Source: Flaccisagitta enflata | Taxonomy: Eukaryota; Chaetognatha; Sagittoidea; Aphragmophora | Direction of reading: 5' to 3' | Assembly: GCA_965153355.1 (NCBI GenBank) | Contig: OZ231128.1 | Span: 7,874,001 to 7,938,000 of the forward strand | DNA: 64,000 nucleotides | Shown here: one piece after another, positions 32,526-43,760 of the stretch | Numbering within the stretch: position 1 is the first letter of the stretch | Layout of the letters: every line of letters begins with the position of its first letter | Notes under the pieces: generated by a model | Databases searched by the model: none | What the model was told of the DNA's origin: nothing | What the model saw: only the letters and a program-made list of their open reading frames with translations | Program-made: the position numbers and the translations under genes

Positions 32526-33240
32526 GTGAAATGCAAAGGATTTAAAAATAAGGGTCATAACGACTCTTTTTTCATGTTACATTAGGCCCGGAATTAGGAT
32601 CCAAGAAAAATCTCTATGAAAAAAAAATACAAAAAATAAAAAACATTCAAAAAATCATAGCTCCAAAAGTATTGCTCACACCAAATTCTGTTTGGCGTCA
32701 TCTGAAAAATGAGAATCAGCTTTTTATTAGCTGTTAATTTCAGGCATAGTCTTATTCGGCCCAAAAAGCTGACCAACTTTCTCAAACCACGTATCAGAAA
32801 AAAGGAAACTGGATTTCTCTTTGACTTTTTTCCAAACAAAGAAGAAGAATGGACCTGGATGAAATTTTTAGTACGGATGAATGAATTTGAATGAAGAAGA
32901 AGCCAAGGCCAGGTAATTACTTGGCATGACGTGGAAAAGCGGTCCATCCTAATTTTGATCTTAATGAAGGCGGCGAAAATTCGAATATGATATTTAGGTA
33001 CATTGTGATCTTAATGTCGCCTTTTAATGTTCACTCCTTTCCAATATCACTTTTAGTGAAGCAAAAAAAACTTAAAAACAGAAGCAATAACAGAAATTTG
33101 CAAAACAAAAGCAACGAGAAAAAAAAACTTGACATCACGTTCAACCCTGGATTTAAAAAAAAAACAGCAGACATGGAAAGAGCAAACTCTAAACAAATAA
33201 ATAATAACATTTTCGCTTTTATTCTTTTTTAAACTTTCGC
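32526..33240. other. AT-rich region upstream of the XKR gene
   Basis: No coding exon recognised. The 190 bp directly upstream of the XKR start are A-rich, with no clear TATA box or other promoter element that I can defend. Confidence 0.35.
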
Positions 33241-33250
33241 TAAATTCAAA

Positions 33251-34140
33251 ATGTGTGGTCCGGTTATCAAGTATCTAAAATCATTGTGGAAACGACTGGC
33301 AGGTCCTCTTTTCGTCTTTGGCCTTCTCAAAGTGGCCATCCTTTACATCGTTGATGTCGGCACTGACCTCTATCTCGCTGTCAGATACTTTCTAGATGGC
33401 CACACGTGGTGGGGAGCGCTAACGACGGGATTTTTCGTCGTACCGTGGATTATATTAATAGTCTATAGCTATATAGCTATATAGCTATATAGCTATATAG
33501 CTTATTCAAATGTGTTGAAAAGAAAAATGAACGTTTGGGTAGGAGTAAAGAGGATCAGCAAAGAGAGAGTATAATACAATTCATCAACTCGATATTCAAC
33601 ATATTGCCAGTCTATCACCTGTTCTTAGCGTGGAAGAAATTTAAAGGAATTAGCGGAGTTGAAGATGACTTATTCTACAAGGCATTTGATCAAAAATTGA
33701 CAGCCACTTCCTTCAAACTCGTCGAAGTCATCGTAGAATCACTGCCGCAGTCCGCGCTGCAGATGTACATCGCCGCTCAATCGAATCTCTTTGATTTTCC
33801 TCTCGGCTTCTCAATAGCTTCCTCTACTTTTTCCATCGCCAGTGGAATCACGCAAGGTGTATTTGGATACATCGCTCAGTCGTATTACATCGTTCAATAC
33901 CGCGGTTCCTATCTCACTTGCATATTTCTGCCCTGGGTTCTCCTCCATTTCCTATCCTTCATTCCACCTCTTTCTTTTTTTGCCTCATTGAAACATCACG
34001 GCAGTCCATCATTACTCCTCTTCATCATATACTTTTTCGTTCACTGCTTCCTCTCTTCCCTTTTCACTTTTGTGTATCCACTGATAGCCAGGGGGAGTGA
34101 AAATTTATTTATCGGCAAAAAGTTTCGTTTTTGGTCCTAA
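33251..34140 (+). pseudogene. XK-related (XKR) family membrane protein, frame broken by an 8-bp repeat
   Basis: XKR proteins are multi-pass membrane proteins; some family members are caspase-activated phospholipid scramblases. Two adjacent frames fit the family. The first (33251-33484) has a hydrophobic N-terminal segment leading into YIVDVGTDLYLAVRYF, the conserved DVGTDL region of TM1, then WWGALTTGFFVVPW in TM2. The second (33493-34140) has NILPVYHLFLAW, then VIVESLPQSALQMY, matching the E-x-x-PQ-x-x-LQ-x-Y signature, followed by several hydrophobic helices and a stop. Between them lie four extra CTATATAG units (33469-33500, 32 bp) that introduce a stop. Without exactly those 32 bp the two frames would be continuous. 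Predicted length about 285 residues is shorter than the ~350-450 usual in the family. It appears intronless here. It may be a recent pseudogene, a polymorphic allele or an assembly error. Confidence 0.8.
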
Positions 34141-34945
34141 TGTATATTTATACGTTTAGTAAGATTATTTAACAAAGATTTGACCCATTTGCTGGCCTTA
34201 GAGGGGCGCAAACATCATCAAATTTAGCCCTAGTCCACATGAAAAGTTTTGTCAGCTGATCTTTTCCATTCAAGCGATTATAGCCAAGTCATTTTTTGAT
34301 GGATTTATAAAAAATCGGTGACCAGAATGTAGAGTTTTTCAAGGGGCGTCCATCCTTTTTTTGCGCGACCAAATCGGTCAAACCGTTCAAAAGTTATGAC
34401 CGCTCAAAGATAGGTGAGCGAGAAAAAAATCCGTAAAAATATGAAAAATCTCATTTCTATTCACAATTTTTGGTGTTTAAAGTGCTTCGATTTTGATGAA
34501 ATTTTACATGGAGGTAGTCCATAATATGAAGTACCTCCAGTAAAAATTTTGTTCAAATCGGTCAACTTTTAGGGGGGCAACGGCATTTTTTTTCTTTTAA
34601 AAAATCGCGAATTAGCCGTTTTTTCAAAATAAAGGTAGCTTAAAATTTTCAAAAACTAAAGTTTTTTCACAAAAAAAGCATCAGTAGGGTCTAATACATG
34701 TGCTTTTGAAATATCAGGGCCATATTTCAACTTTTTTTAGGTTACAGGTTGAAAAAAGGCCAAAAATTGGCAATTTTCGCGATTTTTGGTTTTACGGTCT
34801 TCGCTAAATTGTTATTTGACACCCACCAATGTCTCTCAGGGCCGCCAAATTTTTTTAGGGCATCACCAAGAGTCTTCTAAAGAAATTTTGGCCCATGGTT
34901 CATAGGTGCCTGCCATATTATGGCAATGTCTCAGGCTCAAAGACA
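34141..34945. other. AT-rich region downstream of XKR, up to gap
   Basis: Unique-looking, with words such as CAAATCGGTCAAACCGTTC and repeated AAATCGGT motifs, possibly an undescribed repeat cut by the gap. No coding frame or paired inverted ends seen. Confidence 0.35.
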
Positions 34946-34955
34946 NNNNNNNNNN
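34946..34955. other. Assembly gap (10 N)
   Basis: Ten consecutive N, directly before a tandem array. The true gap length is probably unknown. Confidence 0.99.
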
Positions 34956-34959
34956 GTCA

Positions 34960-36795
34960 TTTATTGCTTTTATTTCCCATCAGGGTGGACGGTGGTCCGT
35001 GTAGGTGGCCTGAGCGATAAAGTGTCGTTAGTTTATTTCCATCAGGTGGACTGGTGGTCCGTGTAGTATTTTTGAGCGGGATAAAGCAGTCGTTAGGGCC
35101 TATTCCCAATCAGGGTGGGATTTGGTGGTCTGTGTAGGTGTGGTTTGAGCTGGACAGCGGTCGTTAGGGGCCTATTTCCACTCAGGGTGGATTTGGTGGT
35201 CTGTGTAGGTGGCTTGAGCGGATAAAGTGTCGTTAGGGGCTTATTTTCCATCAGGGTGGGAATTGGTGGTCTGTGCAGGCGGCTTGAGCGGGATAAAGTG
35301 TCGTTTAGGGCCATTTCTTGCTGTGGGAGGTGGACGGTGGTCCGTGCAGGTGGCTGAGCGACAAAGCGTCATAGGGGCTTATTTCTTCCATCAGGTGGAT
35401 CGGTGGTCTGTGTAGGTATTTGTTGACAGCGTCGCAGTACTTATTTCATCAGGGTGGGATTTGGTGGTCTGCAGAGGGGTGGCTGAGCGATAAAGCAACG
35501 TTAGGGGCCTATTTCCCATCAGGTGGATTTGCGTGGTCTCGTGTAGGTGGCTTGAGCGGGATAAAGTGTCGTTAGGGGTATTTATTTCCATCAGGGTGAC
35601 GGTATCTGTGCAGGTGGCCTGAGCGGATAAAGTGTCGTTAGGGGCTTATTTCCCATCAGGTGGGATTTTGGTGGTCTGGTAGGCTTGAGCGGGACAGGCG
35701 TCGTTAGGGGCTTTCTATTTCCATCAGGGTGATCGGTGGTCTGTGTAGGTGGCTTGAGCGGAGGTGTATGTGGTTAGGGCTTATTTCATCAGGTGGACGG
35801 TGGTCTGTGTAGGTTTGAGCGGAAAAGTGTCGTTAGGGGGCTATTTCCCATCAGGGTGGGATTTGGTGGTCTGTGCAGGTGTTTGTAGATAAAGTGCATT
35901 AGGGGCTTATTCTGATCAGGTGGGATTTGGTGGTCCGAGTAGGTGGCTTGAGCGGGATAAAGGTCGTTAGGGCTTATTTCCATCAGGTGGGATCGTGTCT
36001 GTGTAGGTGGCTTGAGCGGGATAAAGTGTCGTTAGGGCTTATTTACCATCAGGGTGTGACTGGTGGTCCGTAGTGGCTTGAGCGATAAAGTGGTCATAGG
36101 GGCTTATTTCCTATCAGGTGGATTTGGTGGTCTGTGCAGGTGGCTTGAGCGGGATAAAGTATCGTTAGGGGCTTATTTCCCATCAGGTGGGACGTGGTGG
36201 TCTGTAGGTGGCTTGAGCGGGATAAAGTGTCGTTAGGGGCTTATTTCCCATCAAGGTGGGATTTGGCGGTCTGTGCAGGTGGCCGGAGCGGGATAAAGCG
36301 TCGTTAGGGGCTTATTTCCATCAGGTGGACTTTGGTGGTCTCGTAGGTGGTCAGAGCGGGATAAAGTGTCGTTAGGGGCCTATTTCATCAGGTGGATTTG
36401 GTGGTCTGTGTAGGTGCTTGAGCGGGATAGCGTCGTTAGGGGCTTATTTCCCATCAGGGTGGATTGGGTGAACCGCAGGTTGAGCGATAGTGTCGTTAGG
36501 GCTTTTCCCATCAGGGTGGGACGGTGGTCTGTAGGCTTGAGCGACAACGTCGTTAGGGGCTTATTTCCCATCAGGGTGCGGTTACAGTGGCTTGATGACA
36601 AAGCGTCATTAGGGCCTATTTCTTCCCATCAGGGTGGGATTTGGTGGTCTGTGTAGGTGGCTTGAGCGGGATAAAGTGTCGTTAGGGGCTTATTTCCCAT
36701 CAGGGTGGGATTTGGTGGTCTGTGTAGGTGGCTTGAGCGGGATAAAGTGTCGTTAGGGGCTTATTTCCCATCAGGGTGGGATTTGGTGGTCTGTG
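34960..36795. repeat. 71-bp tandem repeat array
   Basis: About 26 copies of a unit containing TTATTTCCCATCAGGGTGGG, TTTGGTGGTCTGTG and GGCTTGAGCGGGATAAAGTG. The last three copies (36618-36795) are nearly identical at exactly 71 bp, while most copies between the gap and 36.6 kb have scattered one- to five-base deletions. Short frames here are artefacts. Confidence 0.95.
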
Positions 36796-37103
36796 AAGGG
36801 GGTTCAAAGGTCTAGAAAGGCAGATCAAAGGCCTGAAAGAACTGATTTCAGGTCTGTGAGGGCAGATTTCAGGCCTGAGAGAGCAGATTTCAGGCCTTTG
36901 AGAGCAGATTTCAAGCATTTGAGGACAGATTTAAGGTCTGAGAGGGCAGATTTCAGGTCTGAGAGGGCAGATCCAAGGCCTGCGGTGCAGATTTCAGGTC
37001 TGAGAGGCCTCGAGGGGCGGGACGGACGGACGAACGAACGAACGAACGAAAGTCCCCCTGTGTTCTACAGGATTTCGTCCCCTTCGGGGCCGCTGCCCAA
37101 AAC
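36796..37103 (+). mobile_element. Family F element, right half only
   Basis: About ten 21-bp units (AGGCCTGAGAGAGCAGATTTC type) lead into GGACGGACGAACGAACG. The canonical right end follows: CCCCCTGTGTTCTACAGGAT, CCCCTTCGGGGCCGCTGCCCAAAA. The left half is missing and its place is taken by the 71-bp array, so the junction at 36796 is a rearrangement or insertion break. Confidence 0.75.
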
Positions 37104-37392
37104 AAGAAAGAAAGCCTATTACAGCCTTGAGGCCTACGTTCTAGCCTTGAGGCCCAAATCCTAGCCTTGAAGCCTCATGGCCCAAAAATTCATTCTTGTG
37201 GCCCAAAAAATTTGCAGCCCAAGGTCTCTTGCCCCAACCCAAATAACAGAAAGATGGCTATAGTTCCTATGATGAACACTCAACCGTTCAACATGCCTCA
37301 ACTACTATAAATATGCAATATCTATCATACTATGACTCCTTTTAGTCGAATCATAGGTCATCAGTCTCTTTGGGGCCAGTGTCCCTCTCACC
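37104..37392 (+). mobile_element. Probable F2 element, right half
   Basis: Units of CTTGAGGCCCAAATCCTAGC type are followed by a less repetitive stretch. The end, CATAGGTCATCAGTCTCTTT and GGGGCCAGTGTCCC, resembles the F2 right terminus. It starts immediately after the F right end at 37103. Confidence 0.5.
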
Positions 37393-37985
37393 ATCTCAAC
37401 TTTACTTTTACTAATTTAGGAGCATTGGGTACTGCTGATCATCTAACACTTATGCATCTATTGCATCATTGTATCCACATGTAATTGAGACTGTATCATA
37501 CAGTACAATGGGAGCAATATGGGCAGTACAAAGAGGGCCCTCTATATTCTTACGGTTTGAAGGAAGAATGTAAAGTTGTAGTTGTTTGAAAGCTGATGGT
37601 CAAAGGCATTAAGTGAACATACAATTCCACACCAAGTGATTCATAACAAAACTTACATTTTATTTCTATTCATTGCATGTGGGCCGACAGCTCTGTTAGT
37701 AGAGTGCTAAGCCTAAAAGAAACAATGTCTCTCTCTTCAGAGTCACAGGTTCAAATCCAGAGAGATCTTGCACTATTTTTCCTTTGGTCAACATTTACAG
37801 CTAGAGGTAAAAAACTATATTCACTCAAAACTTTTGCCCATCAGCTTTCAGAAAAAGCATAGTTCAAGCTACTTCATTAAAATAGTGAAGCAGGAAATAA
37901 CCCTCCATCTTAGGTCCTCATTGCGCCCATCGTACTGCATATGGATAACAATTACTTGTAACTAACTTCTTCTTGGTCATTTGAT
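37393..37985. other. No recognisable gene
   Basis: AT-rich. Short frames at 37677-37965 lack coding character. Confidence 0.4.
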
Positions 37986-37989
37986 TCGT

Positions 37990-38632
37990 TTCCTTGCTCA
38001 AACCCATGCTTATTTTCATAAATCTGATGGGGCAGAAACCATGTGTGGGCATCAACAATGACGGCTTTGATTCCAAAATCAACGGTGGACAGAACAACAT
38101 CCTCGTTTGTTCATTTGATTCGCTCACTCGGTCACTCGGTCACTCGGTCACTCGGTCACTTACTCACTTGCTCACCCATTTACTTGCTCACTTTCAATCT
38201 TATTTCTTTAAATCCAACGGAAGGGGAAGCATATGCAATGAACAACGATAGCAACAGCTTTGGTTTGGGCTTGCAAGGAACAATAGTCATAACTACACCT
38301 GTAATGTAATCCGCATATGCGTATCTAATTCGCTCACTCTCTCACTCTCGCTCAATTTCATGCTCATTTCTTCAAATCTAATTGAAGTGGAAGCGTATTC
38401 AAATTAGAACAATGACGACAACAAAGGCTCTGGTTTGAGCTGGTAAAAACTTTCATTGTGCGGTCATCATCATTTGTTCATTTGATTCCCTCACTCGCTC
38501 ATTCCCGCTCACTCGCTCACTCTTTCACTCTTTAGCTCATTTCTTTAAATCCAACGGAAATGAAAGCATATGCAAAAAACAACGACAACGACAAAAGCTT
38601 TGGTTTGAGCTTTGGTAAGGAACGGTGGTCCG
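37990..38632. repeat. ~180-bp tandem repeat, three copies, with CACTCGCT/CACTCGGT cores
   Basis: Each copy has a TCACTCGGT-type 8-10-bp repeat, then TTTCTTTAAATCCAACGGAA, GAAGCATATGCAA and CAACAGCTTTGGTTTG. Copies lie at about 38100-38280, 38320-38440 and 38480-38620, with diverged spacing. Confidence 0.7.
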
Positions 38633-38884
38633 CAGAATAGCGCCGGGGGAAGAGAGGGGGGGGGCGGAAGAGGGGGGGGGGAAAGAACGCCGAAAAGCGC
38701 CCTGGATCGCTCTTTGCCAATTTATTGGGGACTTTATCCGTTTTTATGTGGGGCCGATGGCAAATTTATGGAGGGATTGTCCCTGTTTTATGGGGGGCTA
38801 AAGGTTTTTATGGGGGGGGGGGGGCGCTAAAGGTTTTTAGCATTCGGGAGTGTGTGATTCCCACCAATGATCATGAGCGCTTGT
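38633..38884. other. G-rich spacer
   Basis: Contains runs of up to ten G (38655-38690, 38812-38823) in repeated TTTTTATGGGGGG-like words. No gene recognised. Confidence 0.4.
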
Positions 38885-38891
38885 GAAGGAA

Positions 38892-38938
<47 letters not shown>

Positions 38939-39335
38939 TCAGGCAGACCGATAGACAGACAGACAAACAGGCAGACAAACAGAGAGAAAGACAGACAGAC
39001 AGATAGACAGAGTCAGAGATGCAGAGGGACAGAGAAACAGAAAGACAGAGACAGAGAAAGAGAAAGAGGGACAGAGAAAACAAAAGAGAGCGAGAAAATT
39101 GAAGATTTGAGGTGGAAAAGTAGAAAATGAAAAAAGGAAAAAAGGAAATGCAAGAAAATGATGGAAAGGAAGAAGTGAGAAATGAAAAAAAGGAAAGAAA
39201 TCAAAGAAAATGTGAAAGAAAAAGAAACAAAATAAGAAAAAGAAAAAGAAAGAAAAACAAAAAAAGGAAAAGGGAAAAAGACTAAGAAAAAGAAAAAGAA
39301 AGAAAAAAACAGAAAGAGAAAAAGAAATTAAGATA
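38885..39335. repeat. GA, GACA and GAAA low-complexity tract
   Basis: A (GA)n run passes into GACA-rich sequence (38940-39020) and then purine-rich GAAAA repeats to 39335. It is interrupted by the MITE at 39336-39887 and continues as a shorter purine tract after it. Confidence 0.9.
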
Positions 39336-39887
39336 CACCGTCTTCGGATCGGACTGTGAAATGCAAAACCTTTATAGCCCCTAAACCACAAGGAAAAAAA
39401 TGATGAAATTTTCAGTGAATATTGGTAACATGTGATGGTTTTAGCATGTCAAAGCTCAGGTCGTGATATAGAAAAGGTGAGGGGAAAACAAAATATTGAA
39501 AGAAAACTCATTTTTGATTAGGATCAATTTTTCCCCATTTTCTTTGAAAGGAGTTGTCTTTATCTGCTTGAAATTGCTTTGCATTTCAACAAAAACTCTA
39601 GGATTTATTTTCAATGACAGATGTTAACTTATGTATAATCTATTTGCTGCATATTCTGAGAGAAAAACAGCACCTTCCAAAAACAGGTATAAAAAGCTAT
39701 TTTTCGTAAAAAATGGATGTTCATTCAATATTTTGTTTTCCCTCACCTTTTCTATATTATGATCTGAGCTTTGACATGCAAAAACCGTCACATGTTACCA
39801 ATATTCACTGAAAATTTCATGACATTTTTTCTAGCGGTTTAGGTGCTATAAAGGTTTTGCATTTCACAGTCCGATCCGAAGACAGTG
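39336..39887. mobile_element. TA-flanked MITE with ~170-bp terminal inverted repeats
   Basis: Ends CACCGTCTTCGGATCGGACT and its inverse ending GATCCGAAGACAGTG, flanked by TA (39334-39335, 39888-39889). Arms match for about 170 bp, through AGAAAAGGTGAGGG and CAAAATATTGAA. Interior non-coding. Inserted into a purine-rich tract. Confidence 0.85.
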
Positions 39888-39889
39888 TA

Positions 39890-40550
39890 GAAAAAGAAGA
39901 GAGAGAATAAAAAAAGACAGACAAAAAGATAGAAACGGGCAAGACCCAAGGAAAAAGAAAGACAAGTGATAAGATAGAAGACAACACCCAAGGACAGAAA
40001 AAGACAAGAGAAAGTAGACAAGAGATAGTAGACAAGAGATGGTAGTCAAGACATAGTAGACAACACCAATGAAATAGAAAGACAAAGGATAGTAGACGAG
40101 GGATAGTAGACAAACGAAAGAAGACAAGACCCAAGAACAGAGAAAGACAGGAGATAGTAGACAACAGATGGTAGTATGAAGGCTGACAAAGATTTATAAA
40201 GGGAACCATGGGGTGATAGAGATAGGAAGAGAGCAATACCATGGGAAACCAAACCTTGATCCCTATGGACCCATTTTTTCAATTTTTACTTTTTTTTTTC
40301 TTTTTCATTTTTATTTCTTTCATTTTATTTCCTAACCTTCTTATTCTTCTCATTTTCTTTATTCTTTTCTTCTTTTGGATTTGATAGTTTTTGGCGCCTT
40401 TTTTTTTTTTATCTATGCCTCTTTTCATCTATCAGTTTGAGAGTCGTTTTTTTTTTTGCCTTGAATGTTTTCTTGTTCGGATACTCAATCTTTAAATCCA
40501 TTTCGACCGAAATGAAAAAGATACTACGCAAGTGCAGAGTGTTCCATTTT
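39890..40550. other. Purine-rich then T-rich low-complexity DNA
   Basis: 39890-40200 carries degenerate ~20-bp repeats of GACAAGAGATAGTAGACAA type. 40280-40460 is T-rich. The Phe-Leu-Ser frames on the minus strand are composition artefacts. Confidence 0.7.
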
Positions 40551-40624
40551 TTGGTCGCGGACTTGCAACTTTATAAGAGGCTTTACCCGTCTGTCCGTGG
40601 GTCCATTTGATCGAGTCGAGTCGT

Positions 40625-40704
<80 letters not shown>

Positions 40705-40790
40705 ATGTGTGTGGAGAAAGGGTGGAGAAAGGCTTCTACGCCCCTGCCCATTCGTTAACCACGATATTGTAACCCCGGTTTATTTGTTAA
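40551..40790 (-). mobile_element. Family H element with internal (GT)n
   Basis: On the minus strand the 3' end reads CTCTTATAAAGTTGCAAGTCC, GCGACCAAAAAA, close to the H 3' terminus TAGAGTCGC...GTCCGCGACT. The GACAGACGGG module precedes it. The interior is a long GT/CA dinucleotide run (40627-40702). The 5' end is eroded to GAATGGGCAGGGGC. Confidence 0.5.
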
Positions 40791-41039
40791 CTCTGTTGCG
40801 CGGGCCCTGTTGACTGTCTGTTGCGCAACAAAGCCCTCCATTTTTGTTGCGCAATCAGTGTCAACACTATCAGAATCTTGCACGATTATGTCCTGAAACT
40901 TTCATTTTTATCTCTATCAAGGGCGCCATACCGATGCTTGCTGTCGTAGCTTTGTGACTATTAAGCAGCTTTCGAACCTTTCAATTTTCTACCCAAAATT
41001 CGAGTTTTACTTTCCAACAGGATATTGATATGACACTTA

Positions 41040-41621
41040 CCGGGTGATCAATATCAAAGTGGGAAAAGTATTAACCTAATATTCTTAAATGCATATAGTC
41101 AGTAGTTTAGAATCATTCTTTTAAAAAAATATTATGCTTGACATTTTTTTGCATGAAAATTTCATTTGTTTTGGTAAAAAAGCTTGCCCGAAACATCAAT
41201 TAGAAGTAATACAAGCATTTACAGTTTTGGTTTGAAATTTTGCTCAATTTAGAATGCGTTTTTTTGTTAAATTGCTCTCTTTTCACATCGACTAAAGACT
41301 CCAGATTGGTTGCAAATGAAAGATTGTACAAACATCTTTGATTTGAGACCAATCTGGCATCTGTGACTGTTGTTTAAGCTAATGAGGAGCAATTTCAAGA
41401 AAAACTGCTGTGAAAATCTCACGAGATTCTAATCTGAAACAGTAAATGATTGTTTTACTTCAAATTGATGTTACGAACAAACTATCCAGCAAAACCAATA
41501 AAATCTTAGAACAAAAAGTCAAACATAGTACAATGAGTGAAAATTGATCTCAGAATATAGGCTTGATGCATATAGGAATGTAAACTTGATACTTTTCCCA
41601 CTTTGAGATTGATCACCCTGT
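41040..41621. mobile_element. TA-flanked MITE with ~190-bp terminal inverted repeats
   Basis: Ends CGGGTGATCAATATCAAAGT and its inverse GATTGATCACCCTG, with TA outside (41038-41039, 41622-41623). Arms are alignable through the TGACATTTTTTTGCATGAAA/AACAAAAAGTCAAACATAGT region. Same subfamily as 19492-20050. Confidence 0.8.
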
Positions 41622-41689
41622 AGTCACAATCAAATTCATGATCACACACATTATATGGTATCATCACAACACTTTTTTTTATTTGCGCA

Positions 41690-41966
41690 CCCTCATCAAA
41701 GAAGGTCGACTGAATTAGGTCATTTGCAGGTGGGCAGGGACAGTAATGCTAGAGGACAGGGGCGTTTATGGGATGGGTGGATGTTGTGTTGACTGTTAAG
41801 AGTGGGTAGGGCCAGTAGTAGTCAAACCAAACTATTTCGGAAGGTTCCGCATCCTCCAATGATTTGCATAACTTACCTTGCTACTTACCTACCTTCCAAC
41901 GCACCGACGTACCTACCTAACGACCTAACTCGTAATCTTATAGAGTCGGTTCGCAAGCGACTAAAG
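41690..41966 (+). mobile_element. Family H element, GTCGCTTGC subtype
   Basis: 5' side eroded, but it retains GTCATTTGCAGGTGGGCAGG. The 3' end is TAGAGTCG-GTTCGCAAG-CGACTAAAG with a 5-bp terminal stem. The 5' block GTCATTTGC and the inverse of the 3' arm, GTCGCTTGC, agree at 7 of 9 bases. ACCTACCTAACGACC repeats fill the interior. Confidence 0.55.
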
Positions 41967-42150
41967 ATATACGACGACATCAAACGGTAAGAATCTCATT
42001 AGAATGGAAAACATGAGTCCGATCAGAGAAAGTAGTTAGACTTAGATCTAGAGTGAGAAAGTCCTGAGAGTTGATTATAATGAAACTTTGTCTGCATTTT
42101 CAAGTAAGAAATTGGCAAATGTGATCACTGATGGGATGATGGAAGACATG

Positions 42151-42151
42151 A

Positions 42152-42221
<70 letters not shown>

Positions 42222-42242
42222 AATTCAGATAGACAGACAGAC

Positions 42243-42313
<71 letters not shown>

Positions 42314-42330
42314 AAGACAGACAGTAAGAA
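42151..42330. repeat. (GA)n followed by (GACA)n
   Basis: About 58 bp of pure GA then about 100 bp of GACA repeats, with minor interruptions. Confidence 0.95.
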
Positions 42331-42611
42331 AGACTGACAGAATGACAAAGAGATAGAGTCAGAGAAACCGAAAGAAAAATAGACACAAAAAAATCTAGAA
42401 GGGTTGAGAGAAAATCAGCTCTTGGGGAGAGTTATAGACAGACAGACACTGACAAACAGATCGACCGACACTCACGTAGGACAGAAAGACAGATTATCAG
42501 ACAGCTGGTAAGACAGAAAAAAAAAGAGCTGATGTACCCACAAGGAAAGACTCCATTACAAGTTTTTTTTTTTCTGTATATATGCAAACGAAGACACGGA
42601 CCAGCTCAACA

Positions 42612-43312
42612 GTGGTAGCGAGAGCAGTGCGGTGCGGCATGGTTTGGTGCGGTATGGTGGGGTGCGGTATGGTGCAGTGCGGTGCAATGCGGTATGGTGC
42701 AGTACGGTATGGTGCAGCGCGGTGGGGTGTAGCGTGGAGCGGTATGGTGGCGTGCGGTATGGTGCAGCGCGGTATGGAGCAGTGCGGGGCAGTGCGGTAT
42801 GGTGCAGTGCGGTATAGTGCAGTGCGGTATGGTGCAGTGCGGTATAGTGTAGTGCGGTGCGGTGTGGAATAGTATGGTGCCATGCGGTGCGGCATGGTTT
42901 GGTGCGCTATGGTGGGGTGCGGTGTGGTGCAGTGAGGTGCGGTGTAGCGCGGTGTGGTATGGTGGAGTGCGGTATGGTCCAGTGCGGTATGGAGCAGTGC
43001 GGTGCAGTGCGGTGTGGTCCAGTGTGGTATGGAGCAGAGCGGTGCAGTGCGGTATGGTGGAGTGCAGTGTGGAGCAGTGTGGTGCAGTGCGGTGCAGTGC
43101 GGTGTGGTGCGGTGCGGTATGGTGCAGTGCGGTATTGTGTAGTGCGGTGCGGTGCAGAACAGTTCGGTGCCTACGGTGCGTTGCGGTGCGGTATGGTTTG
43201 GTGCGGTATGGTGGGGTGCGGTGTGGTGCGGAATGGTTCAGTGCCGTGCGGTGCGGTGCGGAATGGTTCGGTGCCGTGCAGTGCGTTGCGGCGCGGTGCG
43301 GTGGTAGCGAGA
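42612..43312. repeat. GTGCGGTATGG minisatellite with higher-order repeats
   Basis: Five-base words GGTGC, GGTAT and AGTGC combine into ~10-bp units over 700 bp. A larger header, GTGCGGCATGGTTTGGTGCG, recurs near 42630, 42878 and 43180, so 250-300-bp higher-order units exist. TGGTAGCGAGAGC occurs at both outer edges. Cys/Val/Arg-rich frames on both strands are artefacts. Confidence 0.9.
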
Positions 43313-43480
43313 GCCGGAATGATGATCAACTCGATCATGAATTAATGCATGAACTGATATTGTATCTTAATGAAGAAACCTTTACAAAAACTCACAAAAC
43401 TTCTTTTTATGCAAATTAGTTTTTTTGGGGGTAAAGTTATATAAACTGAAACTAGGCAACGTTGGTGAGTTGTGGAAGAA

Positions 43481-43760
43481 GGGATGGATATGTCAGAAAA
43501 TGTAAGGAAAGTGCACAAAGGGATGGTTATGTCAGAAAATGTAAGGAAAGTGCACCGAGGGATGGATATGTCAGAAAATGTAAGGAACGACCACAATGGG
43601 ATGGTTATGTCAGAAAATGTAAGGAAAGTACACCGAGGGATGGTTATGTCAGAAAATGTAAGGAAAGTATACCGAGGGATGGATATATGAGAAAATATAA
43701 GGAAAGTGCACGGAGGGATGGATCTGTCAGAAAATAGAGGAAAGTGCATTGAGGGATGTT
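43481..43760. repeat. 39-bp minisatellite, seven copies
   Basis: The unit starts GGGATGGATATGTCAGAAAA and ends GTAAGGAAAGTGCACCGA. Exactly 39 bp separates the first copies. The length is a multiple of 3, so several frames stay open and encode 13-residue repeats. No evidence of coding. Confidence 0.9.

Noticed and set aside
33461-33500. A 40-base GT...AG mini-intron explaining the XKR frame break
   Set aside because: Removing GT...AG (40 bp) puts the downstream sequence in a frame that stops after five codons. Only removal of 32 bp restores the XKR frame, so a repeat expansion is the better explanation.
42862-43419. 185-codon Cys/Val/Trp-rich frame
   Set aside because: Product of the GTGCG/GTATG minisatellite; a comparable frame exists on the same strand in another register.
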